5,386 nucleotides of DNA from Nitrosotalea sp. (GTDB lineage: Archaea > Halobacteriota > Syntropharchaeia > Alkanophagales > Methanospirareceae), in NCBI GenBank assembly GCA_020725315.1, contig DYFG01000010.1:17026-22411 (forward strand), given 5' to 3'. Positions 1-4,350 of this stretch are shown here, piece after piece. The notes under the pieces are model-generated. The model made no database searches and was not told the DNA's origin. It saw nothing but the letters and a program-made list of their open reading frames with translations. Position numbers and translations under genes: made by a program. Every line of letters starts with the position of its first letter. Within the stretch, counting starts at the first letter, position 1.

Positions 1-358
1 TGGTCAATAGATCCCGAATACTTATAATCCCTACGAGCACGCCATTTTCAACCACCGGCAGTCTTTTTACACGTTTCCGCGCTGCGAGTTTGCACGCTTC
101 CTTCACCGATGCTTCGGGCGTGACGGTCACCAAAGGGGCTGTCATGATTTCTTTTGCTTTTACTTCACTCGCCCTTCTATTCTTCAGGAGAACCTTGAGT
201 GCGATGTCGCGTTCCGTAATTATTCCTGTGGGTTCACCTTCTTTTGTTATCACCACACTCCCTATTCCCAACTCTTCCATATCTTCCACTATTTTAGTGA
301 CCAGCGTCTCTTCATCTTCCGTGATGATTGGACGGCTCATTATATCCTTAACCTGCAT
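1..358 (-). CDS. Two-CBS-domain protein, C-terminus cut by window edge
   Basis: Translating the minus strand from the ATG at 358 gives 119 residues with no stop before the left edge, so the gene is partial. It is a CBS pair (Bateman module). CBS 1 covers about residues 1-57, opening MQVKDIMSRP and closing with GIITERDI at 45-52. CBS 2 covers about 66-119, opening AKEIMTAPLVTV and closing with RLPVVENGVLVGIISIRDLL. Such pairs usually bind adenine nucleotides or S-adenosylmethionine-like ligands and act as sensors, either alone or joined to an effector domain. Only about the last residues of CBS 2 are missing, so a stand-alone protein of roughly 120-130 residues is possible, but a further domain beyond the edge cannot be excluded. 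A GAGGTGA ribosome binding site lies ten bases before the ATG, which fixes the start. DUF2117 lies upstream on the same strand. CBS-pair identity is secure; ligand and target are unknown. Confidence 0.9.
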   Translation of the reverse strand, partial: MQVKDIMSRPIITEDEETLVTKIVEDMEELGIGSVVITKEGEPTGIITERDIALKVLLKNRRASEVKAKEIMTAPLVTVTPEASVKEACKLAARKRVKRLPVVENGVLVGIISIRDLLT

Positions 359-368
359 CTTTCCTCTT

Positions 369-375
369 TCACCTC
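369..375 (-). promoter_or_regulatory. Ribosome binding site of the CBS gene
   Basis: The minus strand reads GAGGTGA here, ten bases before the ATG at 358. It is a good match to the archaeal 16S rRNA 3' end complement and supports that start. A second GAGG lies five bases from the ATG. Confidence 0.7.
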
Positions 376-385
376 GCTTCACTCT

Positions 386-418
386 ATTCTAAGAATAAAT
401 AATCTAAAAATAATAAAA
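386..418 (-). promoter_or_regulatory. Candidate promoter and palindrome before the CBS gene
   Basis: The minus strand over about 404-418 reads TTTTATTATTTTTAG, an AT-rich TATA-like element. It would place a transcription start near 384 and leave a leader of about 26 bases carrying the GAGGTGA site. A perfect inverted repeat, ATTCT-A-AGAAT (386-396), falls at the predicted start and could be an operator. In so AT-rich a stretch both readings are only suggestive. A second TATAAA-like box on the same strand lies at about 475-480. Confidence 0.4.
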
Positions 419-480
419 GAACTAACAGATCCCATACCTACATCGCTCATGCAGGTGCTACCGCAGTCTCACTGTTTATA

Positions 481-600
481 TCATTCCGCTGGATAAAATT
501 TACTTAGACATCCTGGACTTCTCGTCAAGATATTTCTAAGGCTTATAATGCCCACGAGCTTATCATCAATCATCGTAATATTTTCTCTCTTCAGCTCTTC
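481..600 (-). pseudogene. Remnant of a second CBS domain (C-terminal half)
   Basis: The minus strand read from 600 to the TGA at 483-481 gives 39 residues, including NITMIDDKLVGIISLRNILT. This matches the end of a CBS domain and parallels RLPVVENGVLVGIISIRDLLT of the neighbouring CBS gene. The frame is open only back to about 636 and lies inside the 3' end of the DUF2117 gene, with no ribosome binding site and no room for the first CBS half. The 14 residues after the match (RSPGCLSKFYPAE and stop region) are not CBS-like. The DNA also resembles the intact gene: about 27 of 37 bases match between 2-38 and 523-559. The likely history is duplication and decay of a tandem CBS gene, or an older CBS gene truncated by rearrangement. 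It is probably not expressed as a protein. Confidence 0.65.
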
Positions 601-1796
601 GGAGTCGAAGAATTCAACACACCAATAAGATCCTCTTTAGCCAGCTCGAGCACGCGATGCTTCAATTCCTCAAAGTGCTGCTCGAGATCACCCGCCAGCT
701 CAATTTCATCGGTATTTTTAAAAATCTCCTCCTGTATCCTCTTACCGATAATATCGTCCCTTTCTGGCTTCAATCGTATGATGACCGAACCATTCGGTAG
801 GAAGCTGGTGTAGTCCTCCAGAGCTCCACCTCCTATCCCCTCGATCAAGCCATCTACATCGCCGTCTGTAATGCCTATCATGCGAATACCAAACCTCTTC
901 AGTATGTCACCGGCAATGCTCGTCGTATCGTCTCCTATCGTGATAGCGACCTCAACATCGCCATCTGTCTCCTCGATCTTGGGGAACAGATGCTCAACGG
1001 TATAGAAAAAGCATGCTATCTTCCTCCTCTTTTTTTCCGGTGATTTAGTTTCCCTCCTTATTATTTTTGGTTTCGTCCTCCTGATCACACGTCCGGTTTT
1101 TATCATCTCCTTCCCGAGATCCAACTGAGGCAGCTTCTCCAGGTTATGCGTTATCACCGTGCCACCCACAACCTCTACCAGTTTTCCTCCCTTCGCAACG
1201 AGCGTAATACTATTATCTTTGCAGTCAGGCGACACCGTGCCGATAACAATGCCATCCACAACGATCTTCTCGCCGGGATGCACGCCCCTTATCTCCCGGT
1301 ACATCAAATCCGCTTCTTTTTTATAGCGTGGTTCAAGTTTGTGAGGTTCTCTCTCCTTGAACTCACCGAGAACACCCCTTATCGTTCTATATACCTTCTC
1401 ATCGCCGGGCTTTGTAAGCCATCGAATAATAATCCTGCTACTATATTCCAGTTGCACAAACGAGAGATTCCCCTTTGCGCCATCTCGATCAATAAAATTT
1501 CGCAAAATGCCTTCCCCGAGTACAAAGCCGCTCTCCTCGGTCTTCGCATGGTTCACCAACAGGATAAAATCTATTCCACGCTTTACGAAATCAGCCAGTA
1601 CTTCAGAGGGTTTCATATCCTTGCTGATGTCTATGACGCCTCGCATACCCGCATCGATGACCGCGGTTTTACCTGTTATTCCACCCAGAGCAGCTTCTAC
1701 CTCAAATCCCGCACCTTTTAGTATTTCTATCGCTTCCTCCACCTCACCTTCGTCTATTACCTCCGGGCCATGAACGAGCAATCCTAAGAGTGTCAT
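591..1796 (-). CDS. DUF2117-family protein, unknown function
   Basis: A 401-residue soluble protein with no signal peptide or membrane segment. I recognise it as DUF2117, an uncharacterised archaeal family which as I recall is centred on methanogens and relatives. The N-terminal part (about 1-130) has the hallmark VHGPEVID at 8-15 and GGITGKTAVIDAGMRGVIDIS at 38-58. A central beta-rich segment (about 168-225) carries GEKIVVDGIVIGTVSP and ends EVVGGTVITHNLEKL. The C-terminal part (about 280-365) has IGDDTTSIAGDILKRFGIRM followed by GITDGDVDGLIEG, an acidic loop that could bind metal or nucleotide, though this is inference. Between the last two parts, residues 233-259 form a strongly basic linker (KTGRVIRRTKPKIIRR, then KSPEKKRRK). 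GAGG six bases before the ATG supports the start. The last codons overlap a CBS remnant. It diverges from the M24 peptidase and precedes the CBS gene on the same strand. Family call firm; role unknown. Confidence 0.85.
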   Translation of the reverse strand: MTLLGLLVHGPEVIDEGEVEEAIEILKGAGFEVEAALGGITGKTAVIDAGMRGVIDISKDMKPSEVLADFVKRGIDFILLVNHAKTEESGFVLGEGILRNFIDRDGAKGNLSFVQLEYSSRIIIRWLTKPGDEKVYRTIRGVLGEFKEREPHKLEPRYKKEADLMYREIRGVHPGEKIVVDGIVIGTVSPDCKDNSITLVAKGGKLVEVVGGTVITHNLEKLPQLDLGKEMIKTGRVIRRTKPKIIRRETKSPEKKRRKIACFFYTVEHLFPKIEETDGDVEVAITIGDDTTSIAGDILKRFGIRMIGITDGDVDGLIEGIGGGALEDYTSFLPNGSVIIRLKPERDDIIGKRIQEEIFKNTDEIELAGDLEQHFEELKHRVLELAKEDLIGVLNSSTPKS

Positions 1797-1845
1797 CGAA
1801 ATCCTCTTATGTCCTAATAGTAAATTTGAAACTTAAAATAATTCC
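1797..1845. promoter_or_regulatory. Divergent promoter region, DUF2117 / M24 peptidase
   Basis: Only 49 bases separate the two divergent starts, so both promoters must overlap here or run into the coding ends. For the plus strand, ACTTAAAATAAT at 1831-1842 is a TATA-like box predicting a start near 1862, inside the annotated peptidase ORF and before its second ATG (1879). An alternative, TAAATTTG at 1820-1827, would put the start at the first ATG. For the minus strand, the same AT-rich tract offers TTATTTTAAG. Close packing suggests the two genes may share regulation, but no operator repeat is visible. Confidence 0.45.
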
Positions 1846-2988
1846 ATGACACGTAATAACACGCTAACCAGAAAGGCAATGACCAAACCCCTCTTAATAG
1901 TGAGCGAGAGCATGCGTAACGCTGACATGTATTACGCGACTCATTTTCTCGCTGCAGACCCTTTTATCTATCTCTGCTTCCCTCACGACCGAAAGGACAT
2001 GCTCATTGTGTCGCAGATGGAGTATGAACGAGCGAGAAAAGAGTCAATTGTAAAAGAAATTCGCTCTTCGCTTGATTACGGCTATGACCTCAAAATGGAA
2101 GAACTTATTAGTAAAATCCTCCAGGAAGAGGGTATAAACGCAATCGAAGTGCCAGGCTATTTTCCTTTATATACTGCCGAGGAGCTGAGGAAGCGAGGCA
2201 TCGAAGTGGTTCCCGTAGAGGAAGTGATCATGACCAAAGAGCGGGAGATAAAGAATGAGCAGGAGATAAGCTATATGCGGAAGGTACAACGTGCCTGTGA
2301 GAAGGTAATGGCGCTCGCTCTAACGATTCTCAAAAGATCTACGGTAAACGGGAATTTTTTGATGGAGAAGGGGGAAATTTTAACCTCTGAGCGAGTAAAA
2401 GGATACATAGAACATGCTTTGATTGATGCTGGCTGCACATTCGATGGTGGAGAGCCAATCGTAGCATGTGGGAAAAGGGCTGCCGACCCACATTTCTCTG
2501 GCAGTGGTCCTCTTTTCGTAAATGAGCCTATCATCATAGATATCTTCCCGCGATTGAGGGTTGAACGCTACTGTGCTGATATGACCAGAACTGTGGTTAG
2601 GGGTGAGCCAGCAAAGGAGGTCAAAGAGATGTACGAGACGGTTCTGGATGCTCAAAGCGCTGCCTTAGCGCTTGTAAAGGAAGGCGTACCATGCAAAGAA
2701 GTGCATAATCGTGTCTGTGATATATTTGAGGACCGGGGATACGAAACGATACGAAAAGGTGGCAAAAAAGGATTTCTTCATTCCACCGGTCATGGAGTAG
2801 GATTAAATGTACATGAGAACCCAAAGGTTGGTGAGAATGAGTATATGTTGAGAAAAGGGAATGTGATTACGATAGAGCCCGGGTTGTACGAGCCTGAAGT
2901 GGGCGGTGTCAGGCTGGAGGATATGGTACTCGTGCTGAAGAACGGCTGCGAGAACCTGACGACATTCGAGAAGCGAATTGTGGTTTGA
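1846..2988 (+). CDS. M24 metallopeptidase (Xaa-Pro dipeptidase / aminopeptidase P-like)
   Basis: A 380-residue cytoplasmic peptidase of clan MG. The N-terminal part (about 12-130) is a creatinase-type regulatory domain and the C-terminal part (about 140-380) is the pita-bread catalytic domain. All five dinuclear metal ligands are visible: D232 (IIIDIFPR), D245 (YCADMTRTV), H316 (HSTGHGVGL), E344 (ITIEPGLY) and E358 (GGVRLEDMVLV). H216 (DPHFSG) and H312 fit the extra conserved histidines of the prolidase/aminopeptidase P group. Such enzymes release residues next to proline from peptides, probably for peptide turnover; exact specificity cannot be read here. The first ATG (1846) has no ribosome binding site. 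The ATG at 1879 (residue 12, MTKPLLIV) has AGAAAGG just before it, lies after the best predicted transcription start, and fits the usual beginning of the family, so it may be the true start. Residues here are numbered from 1846. Confidence 0.92.
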   Translation: MTRNNTLTRKAMTKPLLIVSESMRNADMYYATHFLAADPFIYLCFPHDRKDMLIVSQMEYERARKESIVKEIRSSLDYGYDLKMEELISKILQEEGINAIEVPGYFPLYTAEELRKRGIEVVPVEEVIMTKEREIKNEQEISYMRKVQRACEKVMALALTILKRSTVNGNFLMEKGEILTSERVKGYIEHALIDAGCTFDGGEPIVACGKRAADPHFSGSGPLFVNEPIIIDIFPRLRVERYCADMTRTVVRGEPAKEVKEMYETVLDAQSAALALVKEGVPCKEVHNRVCDIFEDRGYETIRKGGKKGFLHSTGHGVGLNVHENPKVGENEYMLRKGNVITIEPGLYEPEVGGVRLEDMVLVLKNGCENLTTFEKRIVV

Positions 2989-3040
2989 AAAGATAGGGTT
3001 TGGTTTATAATGCACTTCTGAGATAAGGCTATCCCTTCCA

Positions 3041-3079
3041 GCTCCGCAGCAAAACGGGGCTTAAATTTTTGATTTTTGG
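3041..3079 (+). terminator. Hairpin plus T-tract after the M24 gene
   Basis: GCTCCG at 3041-3046 can pair with CGGGGC at 3055-3060 (six pairs, one G-U, eight-base loop). It is followed directly by TTAAATTTTTGATTTTTGG. Archaeal termination depends mainly on T-runs, which are present in the two stretches of five T. It lies about 50 bases beyond the peptidase stop, in the expected place. Confidence 0.55.
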
Positions 3080-3103
3080 AGGAAAAACAAAAGGTATTGA
3101 ACA

Positions 3104-3197
3104 AAAACTATAAGCTTTTTAAGGTAAAATTATACATAGTCGTAGTAGTCCGCCACCGAGTAGGCGGCGGGTGAAGCAAAATACAAAAGTGAGGTGA
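3104..3197 (+). promoter_or_regulatory. Promoter-like box, small hairpin and strong RBS
   Basis: AACTATAAGC near 3105-3114 is a TATA-like element, with a second AT-rich choice (AATTATACATAG) at about 3127-3138. Downstream, CCGCC (3150-3154) pairs with GGCGG (3163-3167) around an eight-base loop, a G+C-rich island in an A+T-rich stretch. GAGGTGA at 3191-3197 is a strong ribosome binding site seven to nine bases before two ATG codons. The layout is that of a true gene start, but the gene behind it is lost. Confidence 0.4.
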
Positions 3198-3203
3198 AGG
3201 ATA

Positions 3204-3224
3204 ATGATGGCAGGAGACCCATAG
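3204..3224 (+). pseudogene. Six-codon ORF behind a strong RBS (broken gene start?)
   Basis: ATG ATG at 3204 begins MMAGDP and ends at TAG 3222-3224. The signal before it (GAGGTGA) is much better than the product deserves, so this is probably the start of a gene that lost its frame; a tiny leader peptide is the alternative. The overlapping plus-strand frame 3164-3349 stays open for 61 codons after the stop at 3161-3163, and another (3295-3465) for 56, so a frameshifted remnant may run on from here. I could not assign either frame to a family. Confidence 0.3.
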
Positions 3225-3421
3225 AAAATATTATAGGTCCGCATAACCCCCAAATCAGAAACCCATCCGAAAAGTTCAGTAGTTCTGGGGCTAGTCATGT
3301 ATATACGAAAAGGAGCTTGGATATTTTGATACCTTTAATGAGTTCTTAGCAAGAAAAATGTCGATAATATGTATTACAAGGCAACATATTGATCATAGCG
3401 TAAAATTTGTAGTATCTTATC
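3225..3421. other. Stretch without a recognisable gene
   Basis: There is no intact gene on either strand. An imperfect hairpin is possible: CAGAA (about 3256-3260) can pair with TTCTG (about 3283-3287), with flanking CCC and GGG. Plus-strand reading frames of 51-61 codons cross the stretch and shift at about 3300-3349; one contains KFVVSYLKFANRLRIL (about 3391-3438), which looks protein-like but matches no family I can name. On the minus strand it is the region that would follow the truncated signal-peptide ORF, and it is broken by many stops. Probable decayed DNA. Confidence 0.35.
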
Positions 3422-3514
3422 TTAAATTTGCCAATCGCCTGCGGATACTAAAGGGAAAAACATAAACGTTACCGATAATATCATCGGCACAACCAAAGAT
3501 CTTGCGGTTCTCAT
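3422..3514 (-). CDS. 30-residue signal-peptide ORF, probably a truncated secreted protein
   Basis: A perfect GGAGGA (3521-3526, minus strand) sits six bases before the ATG at 3514, one of the best ribosome binding sites in the window. The product opens MRTAR, then has a hydrophobic core of about 18 residues (SLVVPMILSVTFMFFPLV), then SAGDW, with a plausible signal peptidase I cut after VSA at residue 25. It ends at TAA 3424-3422, only five residues past that site. This has the n-, h- and c-regions of a secretory signal peptide but no mature protein. Either the gene was truncated by a nonsense change, with the rest decayed in the stop-rich DNA below 3422, or it is a real single-helix membrane micropeptide. 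It follows two other tiny ORFs on the same strand at short spacing. The signal-peptide reading is good; expression is unknown. Confidence 0.5.
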   Translation of the reverse strand: MRTARSLVVPMILSVTFMFFPLVSAGDWQI

Positions 3515-3516
3515 TT

Positions 3517-3558
3517 TTACTCCTCCATGCAGGCACGTCTATTATTCATTTCGCTCAT
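3517..3558 (-). CDS. Tiny ORF (13 residues) coupled to the signal-peptide ORF
   Basis: ATG at 3558 to TAA at 3519-3517 encodes MSEMNNRRACMEE. Its final codons are themselves the GGAGGAG ribosome binding site of the next ORF, whose ATG lies two bases after the stop. AAGGGG abuts its own ATG, which is too close for a good site. It may be chance, a leader peptide, or the tail of an eroded gene; there is no recognisable motif. Confidence 0.2.
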   Translation of the reverse strand: MSEMNNRRACMEE

Positions 3559-3567
3559 CCCCTTAAG

Positions 3568-3672
3568 TTATCGGATTGATACGGAATCATACTCTCTTCC
3601 AAGCTCCTTCGATATTTCTAAGGTACTCTTGTGGGTAATGTCCCCAACCCCCCTGATAATAATGTAATGCAT
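3568..3672 (-). CDS. Small ORF, 34 residues, unknown
   Basis: ATG at 3672 to TAA at 3570-3568. The product starts MHYIIIRGVGDITHKSTL and ends SVSIR; the middle (KSTLEISKELGREYDS) looks like an amphipathic charged helix after a short beta strand, so it reads as real protein rather than noise. CTAAGGA lies almost against the ATG, a poor spacing. The stop is nine bases before the 13-residue ORF, giving three minus-strand mini-ORFs in a row. It could be a fragment of a larger lost gene, since a strand-turn-helix of this size is small for a domain. No family recognised. The ATG lies 28 bases from the divergent transposase remnant. Confidence 0.3.
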   Translation of the reverse strand: MHYIIIRGVGDITHKSTLEISKELGREYDSVSIR

Positions 3673-3700
3673 TTCCTTAGATAAAGTTAAAGGTGGAGGA

Positions 3701-3857
3701 ATGAAAATGATAGATTTAAGCGGCTTTTATTGTTCAAATGAGAGATGCAGTGATTACGGTAAGACTGGCGGAGGGAACATTGTGCGTAGCATAACTCTGT
3801 TATTTCTTCTCTTCTGAGTCGATAAAATAGGGACACGACCCGCTTTTTGAGAGAAAG
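3701..3857 (+). pseudogene. Decayed N-terminus of a zinc-ribbon transposase
   Basis: From ATG 3701, behind AGGTGGAGGA, the frame reads 38 residues to TGA 3815-3817. MKMIDLSGFYCSNERCSDYG and the following KTGGGNIV have the shape of the N-terminal zinc ribbon of IS1-like and related transposases, with the first cysteine pair C11-x4-C16. The second pair (usually a CxxCG further on) is missing and the frame degenerates into a hydrophobic run. In another frame, 3804-3857, the sequence reads FFSSESIK, a stop, then GHDPLFERK, which resembles the segment after the ribbon (pattern FSE-x-GT-xx-FER). This implies a short internal deletion, a frame change and a nonsense codon. No helix-turn-helix or DDE catalytic part remains, and I see no terminal inverted repeats. 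A dead insertion-sequence remnant; exact IS family uncertain. Confidence 0.6.
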
Positions 3858-3872
3858 AGTTTATAATATAAT
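3851..3872 (+). promoter_or_regulatory. TATA box of the zinc-finger gene
   Basis: GAGAAAGAG followed by TTTATAATATAATATG is a strong archaeal TATA box (TTTATAATA at 3860-3868) with a purine-rich BRE-like element before it. The predicted transcription start is near 3889-3892, leaving a short leader before the ATG codons at 3900 and 3920. It lies at the edge of the transposase remnant. Confidence 0.55.
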
Positions 3873-3899
3873 ATGTTGATGAGATGAAATAGTGGGAAC

Positions 3900-3923
3900 A
3901 TGGATGTAAAAAGCAAGATATGA
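3900..3923 (+). CDS. Seven-codon leader ORF overlapping the zinc-finger start
   Basis: ATG at 3900 encodes MDVKSKI and ends in TGA at 3921-3923, so its stop overlaps the ATG of the zinc-finger gene (ATGA, 3920-3923). It lies just past the predicted transcription start. As the main ATG lacks a clear ribosome binding site, translation of the leader could feed the main start by reinitiation. The element is short enough to be chance. Confidence 0.3.
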   Translation: MDVKSKI

Positions 3924-4210
3924 AGGAATATAAGTGCAAGTATTGTGGTGAAGTATTTGAGAAGCCGTTACTGTTGGCTCGTCATGTAAGGCCCACGCAT
4001 AAAAGAGCAAAGACAAGAGAAAAGAAAGTGGTCGCAATAGGAAAAGAGTCAGATCAGATTAACAGAAGTATTGAAGCCATCGGTATTCTGAAGGGATTGC
4101 AGGCATTGCCTAATCTGAGTCAGGGGGAAAAGAAACTGTTGCAAGAGGTATCGCAGAGAATTGAGGAGCTTTTGGCATACAGCGTAATTGCTCAATATCT
4201 TGTGGTATAA
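3920..4210 (+). CDS. Small single C2H2 zinc-finger protein
   Basis: A 96-residue protein with one classical C2H2 finger at residues 4-27: C6-x2-C9-x12-H22-x4-H27, with the hydrophobic core residues F13 and L19 at exactly the canonical positions. A basic stretch follows (HKRAKTREKKVV, 27-38), then a charged and leucine-rich helical tail (about 50-96, including QGEKKLLQEVSQRIEELL) that could mediate dimerisation. The family pattern suggests a DNA- or RNA-binding regulator, or a partner of a larger complex; single-finger proteins of this size occur in many archaea and archaeal viruses, mostly without known targets. It has its own TATA box and converges with the AEC transporter gene. The start at 3920 puts the finger at the very N-terminus and overlaps the stop of a seven-codon ORF. 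It adjoins mobile-element debris, so arrival by transfer is possible. The finger is certain; function is not. Confidence 0.8.
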   Translation: MKEYKCKYCGEVFEKPLLLARHVRPTHKRAKTREKKVVAIGKESDQINRSIEAIGILKGLQALPNLSQGEKKLLQEVSQRIEELLAYSVIAQYLVV

Positions 4211-4266
4211 ATTCTAAACACTAAAATCTAAATCCTAAACAAACTCCAATATCTAAACTCTAAATT
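4211..4266. repeat. Degenerate CTAAA heptamer repeat
   Basis: CTAAA occurs at 4214, 4221, 4228, 4235, 4253 and 4260. The first four are exactly seven bases apart and the last two again seven apart, with a gap of 18. The unit is about CTAAANN, where NN is mostly CA, AT, TC or CT. It begins one base after the zinc-finger stop codon. This is a low-complexity heptamer patch, not a CRISPR and not a coding repeat. Confidence 0.7.
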
Positions 4267-4279
4267 CAAAACGAACTCT

Positions 4280-4348
4280 TTGACTAAAGAAGAGATACCA
4301 AAAGAGTATAAAACCCTTCTGGGTATAGAGATAGAATTCTTCTGCTGA
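4280..4348 (+). pseudogene. Short coding-like fragment between convergent genes
   Basis: The frame ending at TGA 4346-4348 reads LTKEEIPKEYKTLLGIEIEF and three more codons. The composition is protein-like (a charged helix, then a beta-like strand), but there is no ATG or ribosome binding site and the frame runs back into the CTAAA repeat. It may be the 3' scrap of a lost gene or chance. No family recognised. Confidence 0.25.
4309..4324 (-). terminator. Weak hairpin with T-run after the AEC gene
   Basis: On the minus strand ACCC-AGAA-GGGT (4313-4324) can form a four-pair hairpin, followed by TTTTAT. It is 27 bases past the transporter stop. Weak, but in the right place for a minus-strand terminator. 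Confidence 0.3.
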
Positions 4349-4350
4349 GG

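Noticed and set aside
90..392. Plus-strand ORF of 100 codons opposite the CBS gene
   Set aside because: It is the antisense shadow of the CBS gene; the minus strand gives an unmistakable CBS pair, the plus frame only a serine-rich, motif-free product.
1146..1773. Two plus-strand ORFs of 191 and 138 codons inside the DUF2117 gene
   Set aside because: Both lie antisense to a recognisable family protein, have no ribosome binding site, and show no domain.
2271..3104. Several minus-strand ORFs of 67-104 codons across and just past the M24 gene
   Set aside because: They mirror the peptidase coding strand, overlap each other in different frames, and have no motif; the peptidase reading has all its metal ligands.
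3200..3224. ATGATGG near 3204 as box C of a C/D RNA
   Set aside because: It fits the box C pattern loosely, but there is no box D (CTGA) at a suitable distance and the same bases are better read as a start codon behind a ribosome binding site.
3701..3857. An active insertion sequence
   Set aside because: Only an N-terminal fragment remains, with no catalytic domain, no terminal inverted repeats and no target duplication that I can see.
3754..3939. Minus-strand ORF of 61 codons
   Set aside because: It lies opposite the transposase remnant, the TATA box and the zinc-finger start, with no supporting signal.
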